The position numbers and the translations under genes were made by a program. A DNA stretch of 64,000 nucleotides from Symbiodinium natans (lineage: Eukaryota > Sar > Dinophyceae > Suessiales > Symbiodiniaceae), in NCBI GenBank assembly GCA_905221605.1, contig CAJNDS010000335.1, forward strand, positions 41,001 to 105,000, in the 5' to 3' direction. Positions 21,925 through 34,257 of this stretch are shown here, piece by piece (within the stretch, counting starts at the first letter, position 1; each line of letters opens with the position of its first letter). Below the pieces are notes generated by a model. The model saw only the letters and a list, made by a program, of their open reading frames with translations. It did no database searches and was not told the DNA's origin.

Positions 21925-24292
21925 TTTCGGGTTTAGAGTTTACGGTCTAGGCGCTAGCTAACCCTAAACCCTAAACCGCAAAGCCCAAACCCTAAAGGAG
22001 ACTGGGAGGGGGGGGGATCCGATGAAGGTCGAGGGGACTCACGGTGTGTTCTATGGCAAACTGATGTCTCCTCGAGTCTAAGGGTAGTTTTACATAGTCC
22101 CTCAGTATGGGCCCTTACAAGCGGGGTACCCCTCATATACGCTTTATACCCCATGCGAATGAGGGGTCCACATCAGAACCCGTTTAAGGGGCTTGGGGAG
22201 CATATTAAGGGCCGATGAAACCCTTAGATAGAATCCAAATTTGACTTAGGGTTAGGGTTTGGGGTTTGGGGTTGGGGTTTGGGGTTTAGGAAAGAGAACC
22301 TAATTCAGAAAACGGAAAAGGAAAGGGCCAGCCAGTCTTGAAGCATTTCGTTTTTTTGGGTTGAGGAGAATACGGTTGAAGCTTCTCGCGGTGCTCGGGT
22401 TTTGGGTTGAGAGCTTTCAAGCTGCGTAGGTTTTCTATTGCAGGGTTGAAGGGGCTTTCAGGGTGTTGCGAGGGATTTCGGAAGTCTGCCCTTGATAGGA
22501 CACAACAATACCCCCAACCCCACCCTACACCCCTAAACCCATAAATCCAGAAACCCTTTGGGTTTAGGGTTCGGGGGAGCCGCGGGGGGGGGGGGGGGGT
22601 GGGGTTCGGGGGTGTTGAGGATAGAGGGATGGGATGAACTTCATCACCCTAGGCCTCTGTACCCTAAACTCTCCACCGAGGAGCATTTTCGCTGGGCTGT
22701 CCAAGGTGAACTGTGTGTCCTTGGCGTGCACTCACTTGTCATGGTATTTTAAAACCTTACATGGGGGTACGCAACTTTGCCTCCTATTGTTTCAGGTTCA
22801 GGGGTAATGGAGTAGGGCCTTTGCATATGGGCCCTTAGCTTTGGAGACCTAAGATGCCCCCCGTATGTGCACGACTTTAAGAGGTCCACACTGCAGAGCT
22901 CTCTAACAAAGGTCAAGGACCACAGTCAAAAGACCACACCTAAGCCCTAAACCCCAAATCGCCCTGTAGGTGACCGCCCCGCCGGATTACTATGGGTCTT
23001 GTAGTTTAAGCGTAAGGGATAGTACAGGACCCTGAAAAATGCATCGGCTCCTTATCATCCCTGTATGCCTGTATTCTAAACTACCCAGGGTACGCCACGC
23101 CCCTACACCCTAAAGCCCACAGGATTAACTAGACCCAAGAGTATCCTAGGAATAACAGGGTGCCATTTTTTGGGTTACATGGGGTTGTAAGGTAACAAGG
23201 GCCTGCTCTGTCTCTTCGTGGTAGTACATGGTGGGTTCTTTACCTGCTCGCATCCTCCCAGACATCCTTATCCCAACATTTCGGGGTCGAGGGCTTGAGA
23301 GGTTTTAGGGGTTTAGGATGTTAAGGGATTTCTTTGGGGTCAGGGCTTGCTGCGACCCCTACAGTAATTTCCAGAAAGCTGGAACATGGTTTAAGGATGA
23401 TTCGAGCTGGGATTACCTTTAGTATGCCTTTTGGGGTAAGGGGATGAGGATGTTCCAACTTTATGGAGTGTCCAGAGCCCCAAAGCCCCAGCATTTTTCG
23501 GTCTCAGCGGCCGGAACCCACCAGTACAGCAGTCCTGGCTGGGCGTGAGCAGTGGGTTGAGTGTTCATGGCTGAGGGAGTCAGAAGCCCAAACCCTGGTG
23601 GTGTTTTAGGTTTAGGTCCACGTCATAATGACCTCAAGTTTCACGCTTGAAAGAGCTTGACCCTGACCCGAAAGATATGGAACTTTGGGTTACAACCTTG
23701 CTCCCCCTCAAACTTGAAGAGCGCTGGAGTTACGGACTGTGATGGTAGCACTTTCGCAGAAGATCGTCCAGATCCTTTTAAACAGTTGACACAGACTGAA
23801 CACATCTTCCCGAAGGGTGACGCAGTTTCAAATTATGTGGGCAACAATCACAGATGACTGAAAACAGCCACAGAAACTTTTTGGTCCGGACTGAGCGCCG
23901 TGCCGGCAAGCCTTAGAATTTTGACAAACTAACTTTGCTACGCTTTAGCCTTCTGATGCTTCAGATGCTTCTATAAGCCCTAAGCCCTAAACCCTAGACC
24001 CTAAACCCCAGACCCCAAACCCTAAACCCTAAACTACAGCAAATCCGAGACCAAAAGGGCCCTGAAGCCAGGAGTCCCTTAACAGATGCAGCGCCCTGGC
24101 CCTCAAGAAAAGCCGTGGGAGCCCCGAGCCCCCGATTGCTCTACACTCTGAACCCCTTCAGAACCCTCAACCCTGAAGCCCCCCTAAACCCTAAACCCTA
24201 AACCCTAAACCCTAAACCCTAAACCCTAAACCCTAAACCCTAAACCCTAAACCCTAAACCCTAAACCCCCCCTCTTATCCCCCCCAGCCCTC

Positions 24293-24339
24293 TAGTAGCT
24301 GGGCAGTCCTTGTGTGGCCTTGTTGAGGGACTTGTATGC
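24293..24339 (-). CDS. Possible terminal exon, minus strand
   Basis: A pyrimidine-rich tract (TTTTCTGCTTTTGCCCAG) is followed by a frame AYKSLNKATQGLPSY and a TAG stop. It lies between the CCCTAAA array at 24180-24268 and the CCCTTAAA array at 24391-24470. Short, so the support is mainly the good acceptor. Confidence 0.3.
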
Positions 24340-24850
24340 CTGGGCAAAAGCAGAAAATGAGGAAACGAGGCTATGAGGAGCTAAGCCCTAAACCCCAAAC
24401 CCTTAAACCCTTAAACCCTTAAACCCTTAAACCCTTAAACCCTTAAACCCTTAAACCCTTCAACCCTTAAACCCTAAACTTCGGACAGGAAGAAACGAGG
24501 AGCTAGGATGGCCCCTGAAACCCTCTGAAAATGTTCCTGAATATGATCATCTTAAACACAATAAGGGAGAATCTATGAGGTGCTTTAGGGGTTTTAGGGT
24601 TTGTGTCATTTGGTGAGTACCCTGTGCCAAAACAGGCCAACCTTTCAAGTGTGGGGTAGGATTAGGGATACACCAACGGGTTAAAGGTTACCTGCTCAGC
24701 TTTTTACGTTCCCTTAAAATCTCCTCAGAAAGCACCATGGGTGCCCCCATGAGATGGGTGCCTAGGGTTTCGGGTACGAAGCACGCTGAACCCTAAATCC
24801 CAGAAAGAAGGGTTGTAAGGGAACTCCCCTTTCAACCCTCAACCCCCCTG

Positions 24851-24963
24851 CTTGGAGGTTCCTGGTACTTACTAACCAAAGAGTACTTGCACTTGAAAAC
24901 CCAACTTGTAACCACATTGGGGTCAGTCAGGGGTTTAGACGGGGGTTAGAATGAACCTCCAAA
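24851..24963. mobile_element. CTTGGAGG-family MITE
   Basis: Left end CTTGGAGGTTCCTGGTACTT, right end AATGAACCTCCAAATAG. The right half is partly replaced. Non-coding. Confidence 0.5.
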
Positions 24964-25559
24964 TAGACACTGCGGAGGTTCTAGCTTTCAGAATCGCACC
25001 TGGTGGGGCTTTGGGTTCGTTTGGCTGGGAGTCTCGCATTCGGGCTTGGGGTTTCAGAGCCCTTAAGCTGTACGGGATTAGGGTCCAGGGTATACATTCT
25101 AGACCAACAAGAAATCCAAAGCCCCAAAAACTTAAGCTGTTCGGGGTTTCTGCTAGTAGGTGGGTGAGCCTTGCCATCTTCAGAGAAACGCGTCCTGCGA
25201 TTGTCCTGAGCCCCCTTTTTTCTGCTGCATCGCACGCGGTCGATACTCACAAAGAGATGTTCAACCTAGTAAAAAGCCACACGCTCCTTGCCAACGGCCC
25301 TTCTTCAGAACTGGTCTGGCACGGGCGAAGGCCCCACTGCAACAAATGGGCAGCGGGCGCTTGAGACAATATCTTTGATGGCTTATTTAGGAACTAACTT
25401 AGAAATGGCCAATTTTCAACTCGTGGTTCTGATGTACTTGTTTTAAGCACTTAGTTGGGTTATGAAACCTGTTTCTCAGGTTATACTTCCCTGAACTAAA
25501 GTTAATATGTTTGAGCTGGTGTGTTGAGTTGAGAGGCCTCACACAACGATAACCCAGAC

Positions 25560-25691
25560 CTCCAGCGTCTCAGTGAAAACGCAGTCAGACATCGGGCTGG
25601 CGGAAGGAAGAGCCATTCCAGCACCCACTTTCACCTTGATGCTCTTCGTGCCGATCGAGCTGTACACCGGGGCTTCCGAAATGACGGTAAC
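25560..25691 (-). CDS. Exon-like island, 132 bp, best coding signal among the islands
   Basis: On the minus strand an acceptor CCCTAAACAG precedes exactly 44 codons containing VTVISEAPVYSSIGTKSIKV, KVGAGMALPSASPMSD and CVFTETLE, ending CTGGAG|GTCTGG. Alternating hydrophobic and polar residues suggest a beta-rich domain. The acceptor is the end of a telomere-like array and the donor is unique sequence. No family recognised; RNA evidence would decide. Confidence 0.45.
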
Positions 25692-25946
25692 CTGTTTAGG
25701 GTTTGGGGTTTAGGGTTTAGGGAGGTGTGGCAGGAAACAGCAGGAAACAGATACCGAGCTGCTGGGACTGGTGAATACATCCTGGTCGGCACACTGAGAG
25801 GACTTTTTGAGAGTAGATTTTCGCTGAGTCTAAGGTTGCAAGCATGGGGCCCCTAGTAGGGGCCCCCTTTTGGGAGAGTATTGGGAAGCCTAGGAGGCAT
25901 CATTATGCAGATGCATACAAAAATCAACTTTTGGGTACATGTAGGA

Positions 25947-25948
<2 letters not shown>

Positions 25949-25977
<29 letters not shown>

Positions 25978-26097
25978 CATACATACATACATACATACAT
26001 ACATACATACATACATACATACATACATACATACATACATACATACATACATACACACTCACACACACACATCTGTTCCATGTACATTTACATGTAC

Positions 26098-26128
<31 letters not shown>

Positions 26129-26130
26129 TA
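25949..26130. repeat. (ATAC)n microsatellite
   Basis: About 25 perfect tetramers, then CA-rich and further ATAC/AT units. Its translations in all frames are repeat shadows, not genes. Confidence 0.98.
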
Positions 26131-26322
26131 TATATATGTTTATTTATTTGTTTATATGTATGTCAAGGTACGTAAGGACCCAACGTTAGGGGCCCATGTT
26201 AGGGGGCCATACTTAAACCCTAAGCCCAGTAACCATGTCAAAATAAAGGGCACTGATCTTTGGGTACCACTGGGCCATCCGAAACCCTAAACCCTAAACC
26301 CTAAGCCCCCGAAGCCCTAAAC

Positions 26323-26385
26323 CCTAGAGGAGAGGCGGACTGCAGCTGCAGCCCAAGCGGCAGCTTGGTAGCCCAGGCTCTTCAC
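26323..26385 (-). CDS. Exon-like island, minus strand
   Basis: Acceptor GCCCAGCCTAG, then exactly 21 codons including VKSLGYQAAAWAAAAVRLSS, ending AGG|GTTTAGGG so that the donor is the telomere-like repeat. Ala-rich and helical; not recognised. Confidence 0.3.
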
Positions 26386-26798
26386 CTAGGCTGGGCCCCC
26401 CTGAAGAAGGGTTTAGGGTTTAGGGTTTAGGGTTCACCTTGACGATTCAGGATTTACTGTTCAGGGTGTAGGGTTCAGAACCAGGCGAACCTATAAGCCC
26501 ACCTAAACATTCTAAACCCAACAAACCCCCGAAACACCCCCAAACCCCCTAAACCCTTGAACGCCCCTGAACCCCCTAAACCCCCTAAAAACCCTAAACC
26601 CGAAACTCCCCGAAACCTTCCAGAACCCCCAGAAGCCAGTCGCTGCTTCCGCGACGGAATCCGCCGTCCAAGCCGGGTCCGATGCAAAGCGCCGGGAGGA
26701 GAGCACCTCCAACACCTTCTCTCCCAGACAGGAAGAGGATCCAAACAGTAGATCCCCTTGGGTTTAGGGTTTAGGGTGTAGGGTTTAGGGTTTAGGGT

Positions 26799-26892
<94 letters not shown>
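26799..26892. repeat. (CTA)n trinucleotide array
   Basis: About 31 CTA triplets directly following TTTAGGG repeats. Confidence 0.98.
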
Positions 26893-28799
26893 GATCCCAA
26901 AAGTAGATTCCCTTAAGGGTTTAGGGTTCAGGGTTCAGGGTTTCGATCCTCTTTCAAGGGTTCCTGAAAAGTGCCCAATGGTAGAAAAGGCTGGTACCTC
27001 CCAGACCTCGGGGTTCAGGGTTCGGGATGGTCCCAGTAATCCAAGATTGGAGGGTTTAGGATTCGGGGTTTTAGGTGGCCAAGTCACCCGAAAAAACCAC
27101 CAACGAAGGGTGGGGAGACGGGCCTTACTTTACAGGGTTCTTAAGGGAGGGGGGTTCATGGGGGTAAGTGCCAAGGGAACCTTAGGGAAGCTTAGGGAGC
27201 CTTAGGGCGTGTGGGGAGCAGTCGGAAATTTTGAGTTACATACCCCCTTTCAAACCTTGAACCCTACACCCTACACCCTAAACCCTAAACCCTAAACCCT
27301 AAACCCTAAACCCTAAACCCTAAACCCTAAACCCTCCCTTAAGAACTCCCTTAAGAGCCCCTTAAAATACCGGGCCTTGCCTTGCTCGACTCTTCCTTGC
27401 TCATCGTGCCAGGATCGGAGACCAACTCTGCGATGCCCAGAGACATCCCTAGAGCCCTCGAGCCCTGAAGGCCCTAAGAATCAAGGGACTCGATCCTCGG
27501 ACCCGTAAACCCTAAACCCTAAACCCTAAACCCTAAACCCTAAACCCTAAACCTCGGATCCCTTTCTTGGGTTTGGGGAAGTTCCTCAAAGATCCTCTTT
27601 AAGGGAATATAGAGGCCCATGTTCGGCGTATGTTAAGGGAACCTCTTAGGGGTACATGCTTAGGGGCCCTTAGGGTTTAGGGTTAAACCCTAAACCCTAA
27701 GTTCTTAAGCCTGGGCGTTGCCTTGAGCCAGAGCAGGGCGCAAGGACGACGGTGACTTAAGATAGCCATGGTGTTTTCTATTGTTTTCTTTCTCTCGCTC
27801 TGTCCCTGTGGAATTCCATTCGTAGTTCATAGGTCTCTCAGATTTCCTCCCAAGAATCTTAGACTTCACATAGGGCCTGGTTTTAAGGTGCCCCTTTTGT
27901 GGGCATTTTATTAATCCCTATTAAGGACTGTTTGTAAGGGGCACATCCCCAGCATAATGCGTTTAGGGATTTCGGGGTTTAGAAGGGTTAAGGAGCTTTG
28001 GCGAGGTGCTTTGAATATCCAACTCTGCTGACGAACATACACACACACACACACACCAAACCCTAAACCCCCTCTCTCTCCTACAACTGCGGGTCAAGGC
28101 AAAATGGGATTCCCCATTTTGGACACTTGACGCTTCACCCGTTAAGCAGGAAGTGTGGGTGCAGAACGCCCATCCAAGACACGGCTACCACCCTAAACCC
28201 AAAACCCTCTGAACCCTCTAAACCCTCTAAACCCTTAACCCTAAACCCTCAACCCTCAACGCTCTACACCCTGCCGGATCGAAACGCAGTCTTCAGGTCC
28301 GAAGCTTCCAGGTAGGGTGCTGTAAGGCACCGAGAAGCTTACTGTTGGTTAGTAGGGAATGAAGGAATGACGTACCCTAGATCCCCCTGTATATACCCTT
28401 TCTTTAAGGGATTATATATGGTACCTCATCCTCTCATTCCAGTAAGCATAGCACAAGCGGTTTGAGGGCTTAGAGGTTATCGATGGGCGATGAGAGGGGT
28501 AGACAAGGGATGCCACCGAATCGAACGCGAGCCAGACTAGATGAAACCCACAGACTTCAGGGTACATTTCATTGCCTCTGACTGCTACACCCTTAAACCC
28601 TGAATCCCTCACTTTTCCCCTTAACCTTTGCGGCTTCAGGGGCTTGAATCGCCTTTATACTCCCCTCGCCCTCCCCAAGGCTAAGTGTCACATACTCAGA
28701 ACACTGAAAGACAGAATTCTTCGCCAAGTTGCATCCGGATTGGCCTTTGCAGTCGCGATGGCAACGGGCATGTTGTGAAAGAACGCCTGCCTGGTGCCC

Positions 28800-28910
28800 A
28801 CTTGGAAGCTCTTTTGACTTAGCAAGCCTACTTAGTATCCGCTACACACCCGGTTATAGCCCCCATAACCCGACGTACAACCTGACTTACTGAGTCAAAG
28901 AGCTTCCAAG
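28800..28910. mobile_element. CTTGGAAGCTCTTTTGAC-family MITE
   Basis: Ends CTTGGAAGCTCTTTTGACTTA and the inverse AGTCAAAGAGCTTCCAAG; CA on both flanks. A sister copy lies at 59180-59293. Confidence 0.7.
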
Positions 28911-30995
28911 CATGCAAGGCGATATTTAGGGTTCAGGTCGCCATGGGGCATTCTAGGTGGTTGCATCATCTTGGTTTCTACAAGCTCCATTCTCAGAGAT
29001 CCGCATGCACCTTGTGTGTGCACTGGCAGAGCCAACTCCTACTTCTAAGGGCGGCGCGAACCTAGAAACAAACTTGGGTTCCAAGAGTGGAAATTACAAG
29101 CAACCCACGCAATGGGGCACAGCCTCTCTCAGGGTGACATGTCTAGGCAAGGCCGGAAAGGGACCAACCAGCAGGCGGCAAGGAAAGGCAGCAAGGGAGG
29201 GGGAACGGCCAATCCGAGCACACAGCGGTTGCGAGGAACACCCGCCGAGGAAGGCTGAAGCAACAAGGGTGACAATTAAGGCCCAAGGAAGGGAGCATCC
29301 TACACGGTGTAGGATTTTAAGCCCGACATACTATCTCCGATACCGAAACCAAAACTATATGTGTGTATATGTTTATCTCTCTCTCTATATATATGTATAT
29401 ATTTAAATCTATATCTTTCAATACACATAACTGCACACGCACACACACAAACACGTGGTTTCCTGATTTTATTATAAGTCATTTCACTCACTAGATTTCT
29501 ATCATCATGAGTGTGCTCGTTTCACTCTCACGAAATTCACTCAATCATAACCTCGTGACCGCCATGAACAGGCTGAGAGAAAGACTCCTTGGCAAATTTC
29601 CTGTTAGTCCCTCGTGAAGGCGGTAAGATTCAAGAGTCTTTTACTTGGCTGCACTCAGGAGGGTAGCTAAAAAATAAACTTTTAGCTGCCTTATTAAGAA
29701 ACCCAAAAGGGTAAGGATCTAAAGTTACAGTAAAGTACCACAAAGTTTAACAGGGTCTCGAGGTGATGTGCGCTACGGTTGGACAAAATACGCCCTCGTG
29801 ATCACGAAGACCAAGATAGGAGAGTTAGGGTCTCAAGGTGTGACAGGGAGAGAGCGGCTAACCATCGTTCTGTTCATGAATTCACTTGTCTTGTCGTCTG
29901 TTCCCCCGTGATGGCTGGTACTTTTCGGCCCTTTATTAATATCATATTTGGGCTTGTAAAATACAAGCGATGCGTGTGATTTTATTATTCGCCCAACAAT
30001 AATATTATAAAGGGAGCACGCACGGACACCATGCAAAGCAAAACTCCTCCAAAAGGACCAATTTTAATAGTATTCATGCGCCTGCGTGAACTTACCGCAG
30101 TAATAGTATTAATATTGACAGGAAAGCGCAAACAGAATGCTAGGAAAGGTATGAAGGAATTCGCACTTGAGACAGAGGTTATCAAGTCGTGCTCCTTCCG
30201 TACACCCTCAATCTCATGACACCTTAACTCCTTAGGCTTTCCTGTGAAGAGAACTCCCTCACTTTTGGGTTGTAGCCACGTTTATCTGGAGATAGCCCTA
30301 CTTCCAACCGCAGCTGGGTTCGCCTTCTTTGAGGGTGTCGGGATTTCGGGTTTCGGGGTCCTTGTATGATTAAAGGCATGTTCTTGAACTACTGGGGTGC
30401 GGGATACGTTCTAAGAACTCCACGCTGAGGCACTGTGTCATCTGGATCATGCCCCACCCGACCTGAGATCTTCACATGTGGCTATAGGGGTAGTTTCCTA
30501 AACCTTAGCCCTGAGACGGGTCTGAAAAGTAGATCCCCCCTTGAGTTTGCTTATTTCCAATAAAAATTAGTGGCACTACAATCTGCAAACCCTGACTAGC
30601 CCCTCAGGGGTTAAAGAAGTATATAGGGGCCTTACAAATTAGAATAGCGTGTTGGGGGTTAATATAGTATACTTTTACAGGGATCAGAAAGACCACAAGG
30701 AAAGACTATTGGAAATTATTCAGACCCCTATATTATACCTAAACCTTTCTACGTTCAGGGCTCTCCAGGGCGTCTGTTATAGGGTCCTTAAGGGAGTGGG
30801 GTTCAAGGGGGGTATGTAACGCAAGGTTCCCCTAATACTCCCCACTACTCCCTAAGGCTCCCGAAGCTTCCCTAAGGCTTCTTGGGTACCTACCCCCCAT
30901 GAACCCCCCTCCCTCAAGAACCCCCTTAGTCTGGTCATAGTTCAAAAAGCTCCGAATTGCGCCCAAAATCCTTCAAACCCGAAACCCTCAATGCC
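28911..30995. other. Stretch almost free of telomere-like repeats, no clear gene
   Basis: From about 29470 to 30240 the sequence is AT-richer, with motifs such as GTGAACTT, CGTGATC and AATAATATT, resembling in style the block at 42556-43348. The + ORF at 28957-29406 and the - ORFs at 29833-30185 show no recognisable domain and end in microsatellite-like DNA. An inverted-repeat element related to 27131-27245 lies at about 30786-30935. Confidence 0.5.
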
Positions 30996-31046
30996 CCCAG
31001 TAGAACCCCTAAACCCTAAACCCTTAGCCCTAAGCCCTGAGCACTA

Positions 31047-31296
31047 CTTGGAGGATCGGGGCCCTTAGTAAGTAGGGTTATAAGTACCTTAAGTGGGCTT
31101 GTAAGTAATCATAAGCACAGTTGCTCTACTTATAACTCCATTAACTACCCTCCCCCCCGCCCGGTCCTTTAAGTAAACCCTACTTGGAGGTATAACTCAA
31201 TTACAACCCACTTACAAGCCCTTTAAGTGCACGAATATGGCTATAATTGGGTGATACAGTTATACTTGAAGTTATTACGTACCACGAACCTCCAAG
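31047..31296. mobile_element. Two adjacent CTTGGAGG-family elements
   Basis: 31183-31296 is a copy with both ends (CTTGGAGGTATAACTC ... GTACCACGAACCTCCAAG, flanking TA). The 31047-31180 part begins CTTGGAGGATCGGGGCCC and is a diverged subfamily also seen near 9717-9850 and, inverted, near 56618-56740. Confidence 0.55.
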
Positions 31297-31452
31297 TAAG
31301 TCTTGAGTTGAAGGCCGTGGTGCGGTGCCGGTGATCAGCACAGGACAATTGTCTGGATCCGCCCGGCAAGCAGGGGTCAACCACCATTTGCCCTGGTCAG
31401 GAAGGGGTTTCTAAGGGGCTTCAGATGTCTGGTCCCTCAAATGGGGACCCCT

Positions 31453-31551
31453 TACTCCAAAACCCTTTAATTAAGGAATATACCTTAGATGAGAATAGGA
31501 ACCCGGATATGATTTAAGGTATATTCCTTAATTAAGGGGTTTTGGAGTCTC
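31453..31551. mobile_element. CCCAGAGACTCC-family MITE (variant ends)
   Basis: Palindrome ACTCCAAAACCC, TTAATTAAGGAATATACCTTA, mirrored and closed by GGGTTTTGGAGTCT. The outermost CCC is missing on the left. Confidence 0.65.
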
Positions 31552-32262
31552 TTGGTGCCCCTGACCCTTAAAGAACTTACTAAACCCAAGATTAAGGTGC
31601 TTAGGGGGCTTAGGGGACTAAGTAAGGTGTACTGCTTTGCTGAACGGGCCGTCGGCACCCGAAGAGATGATTTTCTGCTTTCTTCGCTTGGAGTTATGAG
31701 TGTGGCTGCCTTGGAACAACCTCCAGCAACAGGAACCCAGAAAACCCTAAAACCCAAACCCAAAACATTCGTTTCAAGGCTTAGGATTAGTTTAGCTCCC
31801 ACCCTGAACCACACACCGCGTGCCAGTTGGGGTTTAGGGTTCACGGTTTAGGGTTCAGGGGGTCTTTGAGTCAGAAGCCCGGTCTTTTGCAGGCCACCAA
31901 CCCACAGAAATGATGCACATGAGGACCACCCTCACCAAGACTGTTGCAGTTCGAGTACGACCTGAAAGGCAAACTGCAGCAAGTACATCCGGAAGCTTCT
32001 GACCTGAACCCTAAACCAAACCCTAAACCCTAAACCCTAAACCCTAAACCCTAAACACTAAACCCTAAACCCTAAACCCTGAACCCCGAACCTCGAACCC
32101 TGAGTGACTTTCTGGAGCCCCCTGGGCTGCCCTAAGGCGGGGTGTTTTTTTAGGTTATCAAGGGCTTTCAGGGGCTTACAAAAGGGGCTCATCAAGGGTT
32201 TCATACGGGCTTTTTGTGGATGTATCGGGATTTTTTTTTTTAAGCGAGGGTCGTTGTAGCAC

Positions 32263-32341
32263 TTCAGGATATTCTTTCCATCCGCATCTGTCTCCACGCC
32301 GCCAGTGTCACCCGTGGCTGTTAAGTAGATGTCGGCAATTC
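32263..32341 (-). CDS. Exon-like island, minus strand
   Basis: Acceptor CCCTAAACCCAG, then IADIYLTATGDTGGVETDAD followed by GKNIL; a possible donor AA|GTGCTAC follows (the frame stays open for another eight codons into a poly-A tract). Clear coding character (beta strand, Gly/Asp turns). The short motif LTATG also occurs in the island at 42353-42420, hinting at one repetitive protein. Confidence 0.4.
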
Positions 32342-32999
32342 CTGGGTTTAGGGTGGGGCTGGGGGGTCACCTACAACTGAAGCTATGAACCCACTTAAAA
32401 CTCCCCGAAGTACTGGGAAATAAAAGGGTACCCTGGTGTGGCGGGGGGGGGGGGGGGGGGGGCCTTTCATAATTAGAAGGGGGATGGCGTGTGCTCCAGA
32501 GCATTGATCATGGGTTTCCCACTACCCCCCTAAGGTTCCCCCAAACCCTAAATAGCCTCAATCTAGGGGGGATAGTGTAGTGGGGGGTAGTACGGGAACC
32601 CATGACTTGAAGGCTACAGCATGAGGAGCCCGTGATCGAGCTTTGCGACTAAACAGTCCCAGAATGGCCTCCCCCCCCCCCCCCCCCGGGCGCTTCTGGT
32701 GACTCCCAGACGCGAGGAGTCACATTCTAGGCATAAACAACGCTGTAATGTAGTAGTCTTTAAATGTGCGGACGAATCAATATATGTGTACATGGATGTT
32801 CGGAAGGGTCCGTGTGCCCATACGGCACACACTCAGGCCCCAAGTACATTCACTAGGCAGACTGGAACCTGCCAAGACGCGCCTAGTGCCGGACAACCGT
32901 TTTCCCGAACGCTCCGCAGAGGGTTCCCGTTTTAAAGTTGGGTTGGGTGGTTACCAAACGTTGTTGCGTTGTGTCCGTAAAGTGTCCGCAAGCGTACGC

Positions 33000-33355
33000 A
33001 AAGCGTTCGCAAAGCGTTCGCAAAGCGTCCGCAAGCGTTCGCGAGTGGCGTAAGCGTACCGTTAAGGGGGAACTGCACAGGACGCGCACCGATGCGGCGT
33101 TCCGTAGCGTTCCGAATCCGTCAAGCTAAGGGGGAAATCCACAGGACGTGGCGTTCCGTAGCGTTCCGAATCCGTCAAGCTAAGGGGGAACTCCACAGGA
33201 CCCGCGCCGACGTGGCGTTCCGAGGTGTTCCGAATCCGTCAAGCTAAGGGGGAACTCCACAGGACGTGGCGTTCCGTAACGTTCCGAATCCGTCGGGAAC
33301 TCCACAGGACGCGCGCCGACGTGGCGTTCCGTGGCGTTCCGAATCCGTCTCCACA
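33000..33355. repeat. GCGTTCCG satellite
   Basis: Short AAAGCGTTCGC repeats (about 33000-33045), then 4-5 degenerate copies of a 50-70-bp unit containing GCGTTCCGTAGCGTTCCG, AATCCGTCAAGCTAAGGGG and AACTCCACAGGACG. The same satellite resumes at 38662, beyond the inserted element. Confidence 0.9.
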
Positions 33356-33617
33356 CCCAGAGACTCCAAAAGTCTTTAAATTTAAGAAAGACCCTTAATT
33401 AAAAAAAAACCCGCTGAAATCAGCCCTTAAACAAAGGATATTAGCTTAATTAAAGGTTAAAGTGTAAAACCAAACCTTAATTAGAAGGTTTTTCGCCTTA
33501 ATTAAGAGTTGTGCGGTTCGAAGAAGCGCTTTTGGCTTAATTAGAGGTTTTTTTGGTGCATTCTTAATTAAAGGTTTTTTGGTGTGGTACATGCAAGATG
33601 ATGTCTCGTGACAGAGG

Positions 33618-34181
33618 CTAATAAAGCACGGTCTGAAGCCTTTTTTTGACTGAGCTGGCTCGCAAAAGTGGTGGTTTTGGATTGCTTGCTGCAAACTTCT
33701 GCAACATTGCCCTTGAAACTCCGAGCATGCTGAACTCCCCGCCCCTGCGAACAGCATGCTTCGACAATGTGTGCCCAAACGATTCGTCCCGGTACGACCA
33801 CGTTCTTCGTGGGTTCGCAGGCGAGGCAGCAATTTCAAGAACGTTCTTGTTGAAGGCACCCTTCATGTCCACCTCAATGCTGGAAGCGGCACCACTGCCG
33901 AAGGCATCCATCAACGAGCCCAAGCTTCCACCATCCATGGTTCCCGTCTGACTGTGCCGAGTCGTGTCGGTGGCAGAGTCTCTCTCTGTGCTCTCCTTCT
34001 GCATCTTGTAAAAGTAGCGATGCAGGAGTTTGTTCTTGTGCGGCTGCTCTTGCCTGGTGTGCTTGAACCTTTCCTCGGACTCTCTCAGGAGGTCCTGCAA
34101 GGTGTCGGCTGCCACCTGCTCTGAAAGGTTGCTTTCGTTCAGGCCATTGAGCTCCAGGATTTTGGACCTCTGCGACCAAAT
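33618..34181 (-). CDS. Last exon of an unrecognised gene inside the 5.3-kb element
   Basis: 188 codons including the TAG stop at 33618. It begins IWSQRSKILELNGLNESNLS after a CCCTCACAG acceptor, continues with a charged helical part (LRESEERFKHTRQEQPHKNK, YFYKMQKESTERDSATD) and ends with a Ser/Gly-rich tail and KKRLQTVLY. It joins in phase to the exon at 34258-34646 through a 76-bp intron (34182-34257, GTGAAA...CACAG). No family recognised; structure mainly alpha-helical. Confidence 0.55.
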   Translation of the reverse strand: MWSQRSKILELNGLNESNLSEQVAADTLQDLLRESEERFKHTRQEQPHKNKLLHRYFYKMQKESTERDSATDTTRHSQTGTMDGGSLGSLMDAFGSGAASSIEVDMKGAFNKNVLEIAASPANPRRTWSYRDESFGHTLSKHAVRRGGEFSMLGVSRAMLQKFAASNPKPPLLRASSVKKRLQTVLY

Positions 34182-34257
34182 CTGTGAGGGCACCAACCCA
34201 CACCCAACAAAAAGAAATATTACTGCAGCCAAGCCACCGGGTCATGAAGCCTTTCAC

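Larger units (their letters stand above)
19658..24480. repeat. Telomere-like mosaic including TTTTGGGG and CCCTTAAA variant arrays
   Basis: TTTAGGG array 19665-19742; CCCTAAA 24180-24268 (about 12 units); TTTTGGGG eight times in a row at 21861-21924; CCCTTAAA about ten times at 24391-24470. (GT)n occurs at 21475-21497. Weak coding-like stretches: minus 21252-21440 (SLNLRKTHMQSLWSQEQD), plus 22665-22709 ending GTCCAAG|GTGAAC (LSTEEHFRWAVQ), and 20840-20915, open on both strands. None makes a complete gene. Confidence 0.8.
24481..28799. repeat. Mixed region: telomere-like arrays, microsatellites, MITEs
   Basis: CCCTAAA arrays at 27262-27335 and 27507-27552; short TTTAGGG runs at 25695-25715, 26406-26432 and 26757-26798. 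A + strand stretch 25182-25362, preceded by CATCTTCAG and ending in TGA, could be an exon (AVDTHKEMFNLVKSHTLL) but has no other support. Inverted-repeat elements with ttaagggag...ggggttcatgg occur near 27131-27245. The rest is unique sequence without a visible gene. Confidence 0.7.
30996..32999. repeat. MITE cluster and telomere-like repeats
   Basis: Holds the nested elements at 31047-31296, the palindrome at 31453-31551, CCCTAAA at 31998-32090 and poly-G/poly-C at 32443-32462 and 32671-32687. The + ORF at 31552-31851 ends in telomere-like repeats and is not credible. Confidence 0.7.

Noticed and set aside
24951-25364. Plus-strand 137-codon frame as a whole gene
   Set aside because: The first half overlaps a MITE end and low-coding sequence; only 25182-25362 might be an exon and it lacks further support.
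25844-26290. Poly-(THTYIHTYIH) and poly-(CMYVCMYV) frames
   Set aside because: Shadows of the (ATAC)n microsatellite.
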